In this document: positions 46,781 through 58,270 of the stretch, piece by piece
How the letters are laid out: each line of letters starts with the position of its first letter
How positions within the stretch are numbered: position 1 is the first letter of the stretch
Source of the DNA: Chlorops oryzae
Taxonomy: Eukaryota; Arthropoda; Insecta; Diptera; Chloropidae
Direction of reading: 5' to 3'
DNA: 64,000 nucleotides
NCBI GenBank assembly: GCA_020466095.1
Contig: CM035806.1
Span: forward strand, 37,661,559 to 37,725,558
Position numbers and translations under genes: made by a program
Notes under the pieces: model-generated
Told to the model about the DNA's origin: nothing
Database searches by the model: none
Seen by the model: the letters and a program-made list of their open reading frames with translations, nothing else

Positions 46781-49064
46781 AGTTGGTTTATAGTCTAGTA
46801 TATATCCATGGGACTTCACTCGACTTGTAAAAGGTTCCACGATACTCCCCGAAGGGCCGTACCGAGATGACCGGGCGGAATACTAAAACGTATTCTGGGG
46901 CCCCGCTTCCCGTGGTACCACAAAGATACTACCAATTGAAGACTCTATACCCAGCTGGTCTGTATTGGTAGACAGTTGGCTAGGGTTCACAAGCCCGTAA
47001 ATCATATGATTACCCTCGCGGGAAGTCAAATATGGAAAATAAGAAACCAATTTCTTATGTACATATAAGTATTCTAAGTGTCATTTACAGGCTACTATAA
47101 TATTAAACCAACCCGTTTATGACCGACCTCCGGCTAGCCGAATGCGATGGAGCGAACGTCACCTTAGCTGCTTGGGTGCGAATTGCTTTCAAAATTCGCA
47201 AAATCGAACAGCAAAAAAAAAAAAAATTTCATTCGTACTACAGAAAAGAATTCATACTACCGGTTTGTACGTACTACTGGACGACCACTGTAATCAAAAG
47301 ATCGAAGAAACATCGAACTAGAAAATGTAAAAAAAACAAAACAGGACTAGAAAATTTAGCTTCTTCTAAAATGCTCGAACATTTCCGAATGAATTGAAAA
47401 GGCAATTTCGTTGATAATAAATGTTTATTATTCGAAGCACTTGACGCACGCTCAAATTCTTTATGAGTCCGCAAATGATAATGCCATAAAGTTGCTTAGA
47501 CATTCGCGACCATTTACAGTTGTAATCGGAATCGGAATCGGAATCGGGGAGGGCCAACGGGAAACGGCGAATATTCGGACGACTTTCGGATTGTTGGCCT
47601 GCGTAGAAATTTTTCGTTTTGTTCTCTAATCGCGACTTTCGAAATGTCCAAAAAGAAACCCCAAGTGAAAATGTTAAACCATCGAACTGGCCATCAGGTT
47701 CTTTATTACGGCCCTGGGCTGTGGTGTGAACTTTTATGAGAACATTTTAGAACACACTATCCGAACTGGAGCAAACATCGCGACATTTTGCACTCGCAAA
47801 CATGATTTTTGCACTTCATCAAATATTTATGGCTAAAGAAACACTTCAATAAAGACGCAAAGAGGTGCGAGCAAAACTAGCTGCGAAAGGACTATTTACG
47901 CTACCAGCGCTACCATTGAATTCATTCCAAGTCGTCCATGCACCATGGAATACCATAAATTTTGGAGCACGCATTTGCAAAGTGCACGTTTAATTGGTAG
48001 CAACTTTATGAGGCCCGCAGCATGTCGTGCGTCGCAGAGCACTCTTGCACTGAGTGCACTGAGTGCTCGTAAAATGTATTGATTATATTATCGAGTTCGG
48101 GCGTAATACTTGCAATCCAATCCAATCGTGGCCTGTGCGCCTTGAGCGATTTCCTTATGAAGTCAAAAATTTTATGTCCGTTTAGATGTTGTTTTGCTAC
48201 CCAAATTGCTCATTCGAAAATAAAAATAAATAAAAATAAAAACATTTGCGCATGCTCTAAAGCAGTGTCGGCCAAATTTCGATTTTCCTAGCACTTGTGC
48301 TTGAGAGACCGAATTCTGCCGACGCAACATTCGCACACGTATAGCGTATACCGGTCGGCTGCGTTCTTCTGTGTACAAAACAATCTTCGTCAATGCAAAT
48401 CAGAGTAACTCACAGCGAAGTCGACAGCGCATTCACGCACATAATTATGAATGCTTAAGTATTTGTTTGGCCATCACTGCTCTAAATTATGGACTTATGT
48501 ACATAAGTTATGCCGATTCTAAAGTAAAAACATAGTGCTTCGGTTTCTTATACAAAACTTCAATAAAAATATGCGAAATATATACATACATACATACATA
48601 CATATATATAAAGAGGTTTGTCTATTCTATTCACAGTGCGCATGCGTAACCTATTTCTTATTCAATGGCTTTCAAACGTCGAAGAACTCAAACGGATATT
48701 TCACTTTTATTGTTTGTGTGCTGCCTGCCAATAGACATTCAACATTCGAGTATTTGCGTTCAGAAGTATGCTACAGAGAATGTCGGCAAACATGGCTAAT
48801 TAGTGGGGCTACATACATACATACATCATGTATGATATTTATGATACATGTTTGTACAATGAAAACGAATCATTCGTTAGTTCTGGCCGTGCAATTCGAA
48901 TGAGGTTTTCGAAAGCGTAATTGCCGAACGTCAGATCGACACTACTTAACATCGATCGAGATAGCAGCGCAATAGCAATGAAAGCACAATACTCCAGCTA
49001 AGTGTCCTGGAAAATAGTGCTGCCTGCTTCGGTAATAACACACGCTAGAAACGAAAAACCACCA
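46781..49064. other. unannotated sequence
   Basis: No gene is supported. Minor features: GGAATC hexamers at 47527-47548, and AAATAAAAATAAA at 48220-48242. Confidence 0.4.
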
Positions 49065-49072
49065 CTTCAGAT

Positions 49073-49407
49073 CAGTGGCGTAACTTCACCTTGTGGGAGA
49101 ATTTTTTTTTCCGGGGGCCCTCCTCTATCGATGCCTAATTAAAAATAAAAAAAAAGGACCAAAATGTATAATAATGTTTATTTTAAATATAAAAACGTAG
49201 GTATTAATAGGTATGAATACATCTAAATATGTCGATGGCCCGTTCATAAATGCTCGAATTTGATTCGAAATGTGTAGAGAAAAAATGAGTGCGATATTTT
49301 AAAATATCTTTCGGTTGACACAGTTAGTTGACAGAGATGCGTAGGGCCCCCTGGGTTAGGGGCCCCGGACAATGTCGCCCCTAACACCCCTGATAGTTAC
49401 GCCACTG
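49073..49407. mobile_element. hAT MITE with exact 8-bp duplication, 335 bp
   Basis: CAGTGGCGTAACT forms the inverted ends. The octamer CTTCAGAT is duplicated exactly outside (49065-49072, 49408-49415). Subterminal boxes are CCGGGGGCCCTCC on the left and AGGGCCCCCTGGG plus GGGGCCCCGG on the right. There is no coding frame. Confidence 0.92.
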
Positions 49408-49819
49408 CTTCAGATCAAGAAGAATTTTATAATTGATTGATTCATCAGCGTCAATTGCTGAATAAAATCAATAAAAAAAATCATTGCAGTATGAAGTTAA
49501 ATGGACAATTTGGCGAAAGCATTAAGAACGGACATTTCCATTTATCACGATTGGAGGAAAAGTAGAACTGTTGTAGCACAATAAGAGCATAAAACAGATT
49601 TCTAAATAAATTAAGCTCTCAATGAAACGCAAGCTATGCAAAACTTGAAGCCAACTTCAAGAGTCAAGAGTCATCGCTGATGGGAAGGTTAAAAATTTTT
49701 TATCTCAGGGGGTCTTTGTTGATTTGTACTCGAGTGATTTCTTTATATACTATTTAAAGTTTTATTTTGGTTTTCACTTTTTTTTGAAAAAATCCTTCCT
49801 TCATCTTCTTTCGTGATTC

Positions 49820-50253
49820 AAGCGTCCAGGTCTATTCCGGGGTCTGTAAAACGCGACCAGTTCCTCCATTTGGTTCAGTTGCTTTCATCAACTGAGGTAA
49901 GAAGTCTTACAGTCGCTTGGTCCCATTTAATTGTGTCCATCCAAACGCTATTTCGAACGCAAGCTGTCCTCATTTGCTCTCAGGACGTGTCCATACCAGC
50001 GTTGCCTTGTTTCCCGCAACTTCCCAATAATTGGAGAAACTCCGTAGTGGCTACGAATGTCCACGTTTGAAACATGATCAAGACGAGTTAGCCCGGATAT
50101 CCAGCGGAGCATCTTTGTTTCCATAACACTAAATCTGCATCTCATTCGCTCACTTATTCTATCCCTCTCTCTCTCTCTTCTTCTGTCATCCTTTGCCATC
50201 CTCTGGTGTACTGGTTTTTTGTAAATAACAGTTCTCACACGTCGCGTAGTCAA
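49820..50253 (-). pseudogene. non-LTR retrotransposon reverse-transcriptase remnant
   Basis: On the minus strand a frame encodes METKMLRWISGLTRLD, then GVSPIIGKLRETRQRWYGHV. This block is characteristic of the C-terminal part of LINE reverse-transcriptase proteins (R-W-Y-G-H-V box). After LRANEDSLR the frame breaks. A +1 shift near 49955 restores VRNSVWMDTIKWDQATVRLL, followed by an in-frame stop and TKWRNWSRFTDPG, which matches the usual RxKWRxxxxxADP end. So there are at least one frameshift and one stop. The catalytic palm domain is absent. The clade is not assigned. The second mariner starts 175 bases beyond its N-terminal side. Confidence 0.8.
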
Positions 50254-50427
50254 AACATCAAATTGCTCAATGGGACCAAATATTTAGGTAAAGGGGTATG
50301 AAAACTACATGTTGGCCAATTGTCAGACCTGCCGGATATGCACACAGAATTTCATAAGAATCGGTTGAGCCGTTTCGGAGGAGCTTGGTAACAAACACCG
50401 CGTCACGAGAACTTTATATTAGGTGTA
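50254..50427. other. remnant carrying the GGTTGAGCCGTTTCGGAGGAG-type motif
   Basis: The plus strand carries CACAGAATTTCATAAGAATC followed by GGTTGAGCCGTTTCGGAGGA, a motif common near LINE and Helitron-type ends in insects. The reverse complement of the same motif lies in the type B Helentron-like elements (for example 31237-31262). The mariner at 50428 interrupts whatever element this was. Confidence 0.5.
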
Positions 50428-51697
50428 GTAAAAAGAAATCCATTATTTTTGCATTAAATTGAGGGCTTTATTTAAGATAGTTAGAATGACCCGATTTAGG
50501 TCAAATATGCGCCGTTTTGTTCGATAACTTGTTGCCATTTTAAAGGTAATTTCATTATGCCTCTCTCATAGAAGCCCTCGTTCCTATTAGCAAAAAATTG
50601 AGACAGTCGAATTTCAGAAGCCTCTCTTGAAGCGAATGTTTCACCAGCAAAATTGTTCGCCATGGACAGGAACAGATGGTAATCACTTGGTGCCAGGTCC
50701 GGACTATAAGGTGGATGCAGAAGAACCTCCCAACCAAACTCCCGGAGCTTCTGGCGAGTCACTATCGATGTGTGTGGCCTGGCGTTGTCCTGATGGAACA
50801 CAATTCCTCTCCTATTGGCTAAAGCTGGCCGCTTATGGGCGATTGCTTCCTTCAGACGGTCCAATTGTTGACAGTAGAGTTCCGAGTTAAGAGTTTTGCC
50901 GTATGGGAGCAGCTCATAGTAGATAATTCCCTGCCAATCCCACCAAACACACAGCCAAACCTTCCTGGCCGTCAATCCTGGCTTGGCCACCGTTTCCGCC
51001 GGTTCACCGTGTTTCGACCACGACCGTTTTCGCTTGACGTTGTCGTAAGTGACCCACTTTTCATCACCAGTCACCAACCGCTTCAGAAATGGGTCGATTT
51101 TGTTGCGGTTCAGCAGCGATTCGCAGATGGAAATTCGGTCTATGAGGTTTTTTTGCGTTAACTCGTGTGGCACCCATACATCGAGCTTCTTTGTGTATCC
51201 AGCCTTATTCAAATGGTTCCAAACGGTTTTTTGTGCAATCTTTAGCTCTTTTGCAATCGAAACAGTGCTAACATGACGGTCGGACTCGATAATTTCCATG
51301 ATTTTATCGACATTTTCGACAATTGGCCTTCCAGTGCGTGGTGCATCCTTGACATCGAAGTTACCGGAACGGAATCGACGAAACCAAAATTGCGCATGAT
51401 TGGCTGTTACAGTATCAGGTCCATAAACGCTATTCACATTTTCAGCCGCCTGGCTTGCGTTTTCTCCCTTATCGAAGAAAAACTGTAAAATGTGGCGAAT
51501 TTTCTCTTTGCTGATGTCCATCTTTGACAAGCTCTCAAACAAAACTGAATCAATCAATCAAAAAAGTGTCAAAAAAGCTTTTTTAGTAGGAACTGTCATC
51601 TTTCTAATGCCCCCTAGCGGAACACGATCGGACTTATACAACGCGAGATGCAGATAAATAACGCCATCTATTGGAAAAATAATGGATTTCTTTTTAC
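50428..51697 (-). mobile_element. second mariner element, complete, 1270 bp
   Basis: Perfect 23-bp inverted repeats at 50428-50450 and 51675-51697, starting GTAAAAAGAAATCC, are flanked by TA (50426-50427, 51698-51699). They contain one uninterrupted transposase frame. Perfect ends and an open frame suggest recent insertion. It is a different lineage from the mariner at 34295: ends and protein are clearly distinct. Confidence 0.95.
50496..51521 (-). CDS. mariner transposase (DD34D), non-irritans lineage
   Basis: A 341-residue transposase read from the ATG of MDISKEKIRHIL. An upstream in-frame ATG would add 12 residues, but the family usually starts just before the first helix. The N-terminal helix-turn-helix region runs to about residue 110, with TGRPIVEN at 63-70. 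The WVPHEL linker lies at 116-121. The catalytic aspartates are at 153 (TGDEKWV), 245 (FHQDNARPH) and 280 (SPDLAPSDYHLF), with 34 residues between the last two. All key motifs are intact and there is no stop or frameshift, so it could be active. The sequence resembles mariners I know from Hymenoptera and other insects rather than Himar1 or Mos1. The subfamily name is left open. Confidence 0.95.
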   Translation of the reverse strand: MDISKEKIRHILQFFFDKGENASQAAENVNSVYGPDTVTANHAQFWFRRFRSGNFDVKDAPRTGRPIVENVDKIMEIIESDRHVSTVSIAKELKIAQKTVWNHLNKAGYTKKLDVWVPHELTQKNLIDRISICESLLNRNKIDPFLKRLVTGDEKWVTYDNVKRKRSWSKHGEPAETVAKPGLTARKVWLCVWWDWQGIIYYELLPYGKTLNSELYCQQLDRLKEAIAHKRPALANRRGIVFHQDNARPHTSIVTRQKLREFGWEVLLHPPYSPDLAPSDYHLFLSMANNFAGETFASREASEIRLSQFFANRNEGFYERGIMKLPLKWQQVIEQNGAYLT

Positions 51698-51804
51698 TAA
51701 TATATGAATGAATGAGATGCACAGGTTTCTTTTTAATTTTTGCGTTTGCAAATTTATGTAGCAAAAAGTGCACAATATTGCCGCAGACATTTTTTTTTCA
51801 TGAA

Positions 51805-51960
51805 AGTAGCGGTATTCAAGCAAGCGTTCATATTTTGCACTCTCGGAAAGTTTCCACTGTGGTGAGATTCTTTTGTATGCCAAACTGTTTCCACAGCTGT
51901 GGAAACTATGCACAAAGAATTCAGTGTGCAAAATATACGCCATGTTGTATGGAAACTTAT
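51805..51960 (+). mobile_element. one-ended relative of the MITE at 52158
   Basis: It begins AGTAGCGGTATTCAAGCAAG and contains ATTTTGCAC and GTGTGCAAAATATACGCC, which parallel the start and words of 52158-52390. It also has an internal hairpin GTTTCCACAGCTGTGGAAAC at 51888-51907, a perfect palindrome. No matching right end. Confidence 0.45.
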
Positions 51961-52157
51961 AAAAACCAAGCCTACTGTGTCAACCTTTTCCATACAAAAA
52001 ATCATTCAAAATTACCCTCTTTAAAATTAAAGATTTTCAACCGGTGTTACATCAGAATGACCCCTTAAGAAGTGGATCCGACTGCCAAGAAAAGGTCGCA
52101 GAACGGAGATTCCTTGACTCGCTAACAAGCCTTGCTAATCTGGAGCAGAAGATACTA

Positions 52158-52390
52158 GTGGTATTCAAGCAGCTGTGGAAATTGAAGTGTGCAAATTTTG
52201 CCCCTTTTGTATGAACGACCCTGCGAAGAACGAGTGCAAAACTGTGTGCGATAACATGGCGCAAATTTTGTCCATCAAAATCAATGTGCAATATTTGCCC
52301 GGCCGCGGAATTTTGTTTTCCATACAAACAAATTTGCACAAACGCAAAATTTGCGAGGGTGAACAAATTGCACACCTGCTTGAATCCCAC
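52158..52390. mobile_element. TA-flanked MITE, 233 bp
   Basis: The ends GTGGTATTCAAGCAGCTGTG and GTGGGATTCAAGCAGGTGTG are inverted with two mismatches. TA flanks both (52156-52157, 52391-52392). The interior repeats GCAAATTTTGC, GCGCAAATTTTG, GTGCAATATTTGCC and CGCAAAATTTGCG. The open frame across it (52175-52540 plus) is judged spurious. Confidence 0.7.
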
Positions 52391-52734
52391 TACCATGTAA
52401 GAAATTCGCCTAACCCATTCGGTCCCGTATATGACGTGTATAATTTCGCCTGCTCCAGGAGACCAAAGAGGTTCATTGGCTCAAAAAGATCGAAAAGCAA
52501 AGAATTCTTGACTAAAATCCTAGCTATGTATCAGGAGTAGATTATATGTAGGTGGAAAGTTTTGAAGATCAATGAAATTTTCAATTGAAAAAAATTATCC
52601 TGACAATATCACTGAAAAGATCGCTCTTTACAATAACAAACTTCCACTACTTACTTCATAAACGAATGTTTCAAGCATAAAGCCAATTCCTACTGGGTCT
52701 TTATTAGTTGTTTGAATATTGAGTATAAATGTCA

Positions 52735-52775
52735 AGTGGCCGGTGGCCGGTGGCCGGTGGCCGGTGGCCGGTGGA
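52735..52775. repeat. GTGGCCG heptamer tandem repeat
   Basis: Almost six perfect copies of the 7-bp unit. On the minus strand they encode ATGHRPP-type repeats. Confidence 0.95.
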
Positions 52776-53465
52776 CCAGTGTCAATGACCGCCATGAGAG
52801 TTATTGTGTTATTGGAATGCCGGTCTCTATTGATTGCTTCCATTTTGAGAGTCCGTCCTCGTTTGGGTACGGACGGCCAAGGTAGTCAAAACATTTAATG
52901 AATGTGTCAAAACGCTCCAGGTGATTTTCCGTTTTGCTATTTTTCAGCAACCTCCATACGTTGGACAATCTTCGATGTCAATTTTTCCATTTACTCTTTT
53001 ACTTTTTAAAGAATTGTTGCCGCGACAGTTGAAATCGAGAATCTGAAATTTCAATTTTCTTCGATTTGATGCAGCTAGGTTCGTTCGTTGCGTCTTATGT
53101 TGCAAGTCGCATTGTGGCAGTTTGTAGACAAAATCGTCGAATCGAATGTCTTTGTGGAATTCATGAAATGACACTGAAAAAGGAAAATAAATTTTAACCC
53201 ATTTATTTTTGGTGGAAAAAAAATGAATTTCATATCCGAATATCGAATATCGAGTATCGAATGTTGCTGTTGCTGTTGTTTTTGCGTCTTCGACAGTTTC
53301 GTGCGAAGTTGTAACATAGACAAAGCTCAATCCTTGGATGTCGCGAAGAGCTCACCTCAAGGTCGGCACGGAAAACCTAAGGTGCCCACAAAGAGAAGAA
53401 TTGAGTTGATCGCAGCATAGACGACGCAAACGTTGTGAATGGGCATATGAAATAATGCCTGACAG

Positions 53466-53466
<1 letters not shown>

Positions 53467-53502
<36 letters not shown>
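53467..53502. repeat. (GT)n microsatellite
   Basis: An uninterrupted TG dinucleotide run. Confidence 0.95.
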
Positions 53503-53504
<2 letters not shown>

Positions 53505-54294
53505 TGAGGGGTGGTGAGGAGACGGCAAGTTGGGGGAAATTATTGACAGCGACATGCTGTACGCATATGTCAACAAAACATGCCGTCGAATTGCAACCAC
53601 CAACTGACACAACAACAACAACAACAGCAGGCACAACAAACGCAACTTGCGGCGCGAAATCTATATATGTATGTATGTACGTAAGAACATGTGTTGTCGT
53701 ACAAACTGAAACGCTGTTTCAGTTGCCTTGCCTTGCAGCAAGCCGCAACCGACCGAAGAGACAAACACCTCGCGCACAGGCAATGCGCGGCATACGCTGC
53801 GTTCCAGCACTCGTCCATGATCAATTAAATGTTGTATCTGGTGCACAGTAATGTGCAATGCACAATATACAGTGTGCAGTGTGCAATGTGGCATGTGGCA
53901 GGCAGGTAGCTAGCAAATATATAGTCGTACAGGCACTTAAATGCGTCGTTGTCGCAGGCCAGTCATCGCATGGTTGCCGTGCCGTCCGAACGATGTGCTC
54001 CGTCTAACAGTAGAGTCCAGTTTGAAAACAGCTCTTGTGCACTTATTTATGCGGAATTTAGTTACCGATCTGCTTGTCCAAGAATCCAAGAATCCGCTGA
54101 GCAAGTAAGACGGGTGCGCAGGCGCTTTACGAGCATAATCCAAACCATCTATCTATTATTGTTTTTCAGCATTCGAACGTCCGAGCAGTAATGTAAGCAG
54201 CGGGATAAGCTGGTTTAAAACGTTAGGATTTTTAACAGCCAGTGCCTTTTACTGCTCCATCTTTCCTATAACAGTGTTCCGTTTTTTTTTTTCT

Positions 54295-54298
<4 letters not shown>

Positions 54299-54326
<28 letters not shown>

Positions 54327-54331
54327 CCTCG
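54299..54331. repeat. (CT)n microsatellite
   Basis: A CT dinucleotide run, with TCCCTCGCTCTC continuing to about 54342. Confidence 0.95.
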
Positions 54332-55438
54332 CTCTCTCTCCTCTTGGCATCTGTTGGCTGCTCATATTTGCATCACTTGGAAATGCATTTTTCTTGCTGC
54401 CATCGACAATTAGCCTTCAATGGAACAAAGCCGATGAGCAGCTTCTTATGGCCTCGAATGGCATTGAAGTAAGTCAGTCGACGATCCTTCCGACAATGGA
54501 AATATAAAGTTGTAATTTTTATTACCGAATTTCAGATCGTTTCGTGCTGATATCATCGCTAAAAGGAGGAGAACACATTTCCGACATTCATTTTATTCTC
54601 CTTTTTTTCTGGCCAACCAAATTACGACAGATTGAGTTCATGTTTGAGGGTAAACTTTTTTTTTTTTTTTTTTGTTGCGAATTTTGTTCTTCAAGGAAAT
54701 TAAAAATATATTTTAAAAACTAAATCTTGAGACTTGATTTTCCTAAATTTTTTTATGTCATCTGCTCATACGATTGGACAAAAACAAAAAGAAGAAAAAG
54801 AAAAATGCGGCTTCAAAATTGGTCAAACGTCATTTTTCACTTTGAAGTCCTACAAGTTAAATTTCCACAGCATAAATTTTCTTGCATTTTATTTTGTTTC
54901 TCTTAAAGTGTGGCTCGCCTGATGTAATCGACTTAATGACAGAGTCAGTGTCGCCCCTTTTTTGTACAGAGCGCATTGAGTTTAGCAGCAATTTTCAGAG
55001 ACATTCAGTCGACGAATGCCACACATTATCCAGCGTTGCCGCAGCCCCAAGAAGTTTTTTACCAAATCTTGTCAACAAAATCTACCAAAATTCTACCAAA
55101 ACAGTTGTTTGAAGTAAATGGTTCATTTTGCCTTTTTTATCAAACAAAAAATATCAAAAACATAGAATTCATTCCACAAACATAACAAAATGCTTAAAAC
55201 TAATATAACTTAAAAACTAAAATAAATTTTTAGAGACCAAACGCTTCTATCACTTGACTTTGAATGCAGCAATTCTGCTGCCAGCATAACATTGTTTAGG
55301 GTTGGAAATGCTAATTTATTTCTCTGTTATGTTTTGATAAAAGCTAGCTAGGAAAACTTACTTAATTTGAAGCAAAGTATGAAAGTGACATCTCATTCAC
55401 TCATGGTACGCATTAACTTCTGAGCGACCGAAACACTT

Positions 55439-55688
55439 ATCGCACGCTAATCACTAAACCGGCACAATTCAAAATTTTTTCAATCAATTATTTCATGTTC
55501 GCCAACATTTTACTGCAGGAGAAGATGCACTTGAAAAATTCATATTGATATTTATTGATTCTGCAGTTAATTAAGAATAATACAAAATAAAGAAAAGAAA
55601 TTGATTTTACAGGCGTCGAGAGTTATAGGCTGTTTGCTCGAGAAATGCAAAATTTTGGGTTGTGCCGATTTAATGATAAGTGTGCGAT
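55439..55688. mobile_element. 250-bp MITE, copy 2
   Basis: Same length as, and similar throughout to, the MITE at 6071-6320. The left end is ATCGCACGCTAATCACTAAA and the right end, reverse-complemented, is ATCGCACACTTATCATTAAA. It shares the TTTTACTGCAGGA and GGCGTCGAGAGTT boxes. AT/TA flanks both ends. Confidence 0.8.
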
Positions 55689-56639
55689 ATATAAAATAAA
55701 TGTCTTTTTTCCACCCAAAAGTCAAGAGATTTAACACCTTTTCCATTGTGTTTATCTTCTAAGTTTCCAAATTATTTCAATTCGATGAAGAGGAAATGAT
55801 GCAAATCTACCAAGTCTCACGCAAAACAACCAATCTACCAAAATTAAAATTATTTATAAATTTTTACCAAAATTGGTAGAATTCTACCAAAACGGCAACA
55901 CTGACATTATCCCGTAGCTGGTATTCTATTGTGGAATTCCAAGGCCATAGTTGGTATAATAAGCAAAGTTGGCGAAAAGAATTCAACAGAACAGAACAGA
56001 ATACAAGCTTCTGTTGAATTCAATTTTCCCAATGCATCGATCGACGATTGTTCGAAAGGAAATTATAGAAAATTATTAACTGGAAAATCCGCACTGTCCA
56101 CAAGAAATGCGAAAAATTGCACAAAATTGCACAAAATTAACAATCGCTGAGTTTCGAAAATTATTCAGGGATCCACTCGACTCGGATCGTGCAGTGTTTT
56201 AATATTTATTTTTTCATTTCTTTATGTCTATTTAATGCTTTAGGACAATGAATGAATGAATAATTAAATAAATGAATGAATAATTGGTTCTTTTTTTTCG
56301 TTCTTCTTCCATAGATATTTAATCCTATTTTTCTTTGGAGAATTTTTATAGGCCTAATTTTTTCAACCCATTTTGGAGCACGCTTAGTTTTCCATAGAAA
56401 ATAAAAAACCTTCAAGCTTCAAGCCAGACGCTTTACTATAAATGGCCAGATGATGTTTTTTTTTTTCTTCTTTATTCTTCAACTCCATTGGATGTTGAAT
56501 TTTGATTTTTATTTTTGTATTAATTGCAATCCAATTTAATATGACACTCTGATCGAAAACTGAGAACTTGTAAAAAAAAATGCAACTCATGTGAAAAATA
56601 TTATTTAAAAAATAAATTGTGCGTCAGTAGTGGTAGTTT
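55689..56639. other. unannotated sequence
   Basis: No gene. CTACCAAAATT / GGTAGAATTCTACC words recur at 55805-55895 and also at 55079-55105. Confidence 0.4.
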
Positions 56640-57310
56640 TATACCCAGCGTAAGCGGGGTATATTAGTTTTGTGCGAATCTTGTAACAGGGAGAATTAAG
56701 CTCCGGAGATATAGAAAAATATATATATAGAAATTATCAGGATCAAAAACTTAATCGATTTAGACATGTCCGTCTGTCCGTTCGTCCGTGGTCGGATCTC
56801 CTCCGAAACGGCTGAACCAATGAAGTCGAAATTTGGCACACATGTATATCGGGGTCCGAGTATGATCCTAAGTAAAAATGGGAGACATCCGCCCACTGCC
56901 ACGCCCACAAATGAATTTATTGTGTTTTCAGTAAAATGCTTGTAACTTGCGAACCACTCAACACATTCCATTGATATATGGTGTGCTGGTAAACTACGAA
57001 AAGGGACATATCCGGGAAAAATGGACGCCGTCCTCCGAAACAGAACGAAAAAGAACATATCCTCCTCGAGCCACGCCCACAAATAAGCCCACAAATAAGG
57101 GCTTATCGTAACTTGTGAAGTAAAAGGCGTAGAAGCTTCAAATTCGCAACATAGGTTGACCAAGGCGAATGAAAGGTTTAGGAACAATAATTTATGTGAC
57201 CCGCCCACTGCCACGCCCACAAATAGAGAAGCAAAACATAGTGCGCTCATAATGTCGGGACGCTGGGTATTTCAAAGTCGGGCTTGACCGACTTTAGCTT
57301 TCTTACTTGT
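56640..57310 (+). mobile_element. Helentron-like non-autonomous element, type B, complete
   Basis: It starts TATACCCAGCGTAAGCGGGG and ends TTCTTACTTGT after the AAAGTCGG...CCGACTTT hairpin. It is very similar to 31070-31704 in the 5' half. It has a shorter TCCG block (56769-56788) and about 46 extra bases near 57004-57049 (GACATATCCGGGAAAAATGG). Confidence 0.85.
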
Positions 57311-57715
57311 TAGTTTCTAATTTAAGTACACCACTAAGAAATCCAAAAAATTTTTTGTCTTGTTTTGGATAGCGACCGATGTCCCGCATTGACTTATCCC
57401 AGCGGAACAAACGGTAAGCGCTGAAATTTTTCTTTCATTATTTCTCTCATATGTTCCTATAGTCCTCATGCCAGTTTAATTCAATGAAATGCCTTTGATT
57501 TATCTGAATTTTTCAAAAATTTTCATATAAAATTAATAAACCTGGCTTCAACTCTTTTGAACACTATCATTTGAAAGTTTAAACCTTCAAAAAGTTTAAA
57601 CTAGGTTGAAGACAATGAGCCTAAGAGTGCTCGAAATACATTTAAATGCACGGATTCCACCTCCAAACTGGGGGAAATCTAAAAAATCTTGATAAGGTTT
57701 GTTACGACTAATGAC
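57241..57715 (+). repeat. 475-bp duplication, copy 1
   Basis: It aligns without gaps to 60151-60625 (constant offset 2,910 bases). By eye there are two mismatches, both in the T-rich stretch near 57354-57356. It covers the last 70 bases of a type B Helentron-like element plus 405 bases of following sequence that has no gene of its own. Confidence 0.92.
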
Positions 57716-58262
57716 CCGTACTCAGATATAAAGTATATATGTACATACTTGCATATTAGGGTAAAGTAAGTACATTCGCTACCACCTTGATAAGAGTGAG
57801 AGAGACAACTGTAGTCACTCATCTAGAAGATCTACAGTTTCGAAGTCGGTTTCTAAGTTCCCTTTGAAAAAGGAGCTGCTTTTTTTTATAAAGTAGACGT
57901 TTTCATATCTGATTGCTATGTTAGTATGTACTTAAAGCCGATGTTAATGTCAAGGACAATTAAAAGTTAGACGTACCTGTTTTTCTGGATGCTGCTGGCG
58001 TCGGATGAAGAACTGATGTGTGATGGATTTGCCGGCGGTTGCACGATTCTGATATTGAACAGAAATTGTTGCCTTCGTGGCGGTTTTATAAATATTAGAG
58101 AAGGAGGAGCTAAGTGCACTTTAAGTTTTAAGATACTTATTTCTTTTTGCAGTTTTTGTAGTATTTATTCGACCCTTTCTTTATTTTAATTTGAGTTCTT
58201 TTTGTGTTCTTTAATTCACTTTTCTTTGACTTTGTTGTGTTCACTTAAATATATACGTTTTG
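57716..58262. other. unannotated sequence
   Basis: No gene or element recognised. Confidence 0.4.
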
Positions 58263-58270
58263 TTTGGCTA

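Larger units (their letters stand above)
52391..54944. other. unannotated sequence with microsatellites
   Basis: No gene is defended. It holds the heptamer repeat at 52735 and the GT and CT runs listed separately, plus a T run at 54656-54674. Confidence 0.35.

Noticed and set aside
54945..55903. Possible hAT element with TCAGTGTCGCC and TCAGTGTTGCC ends
   Set aside because: The 11-base inverted ends match at 10 of 11 positions, but the adjacent octamers do not match and the intervening sequence contains an unrelated MITE. Not enough to call.
56696..57250. 184-codon open frame on minus
   Set aside because: It lies wholly inside a type B Helentron-like element. The same frame recurs as shorter pieces in other copies, and the reading is antisense to the element with no known protein.
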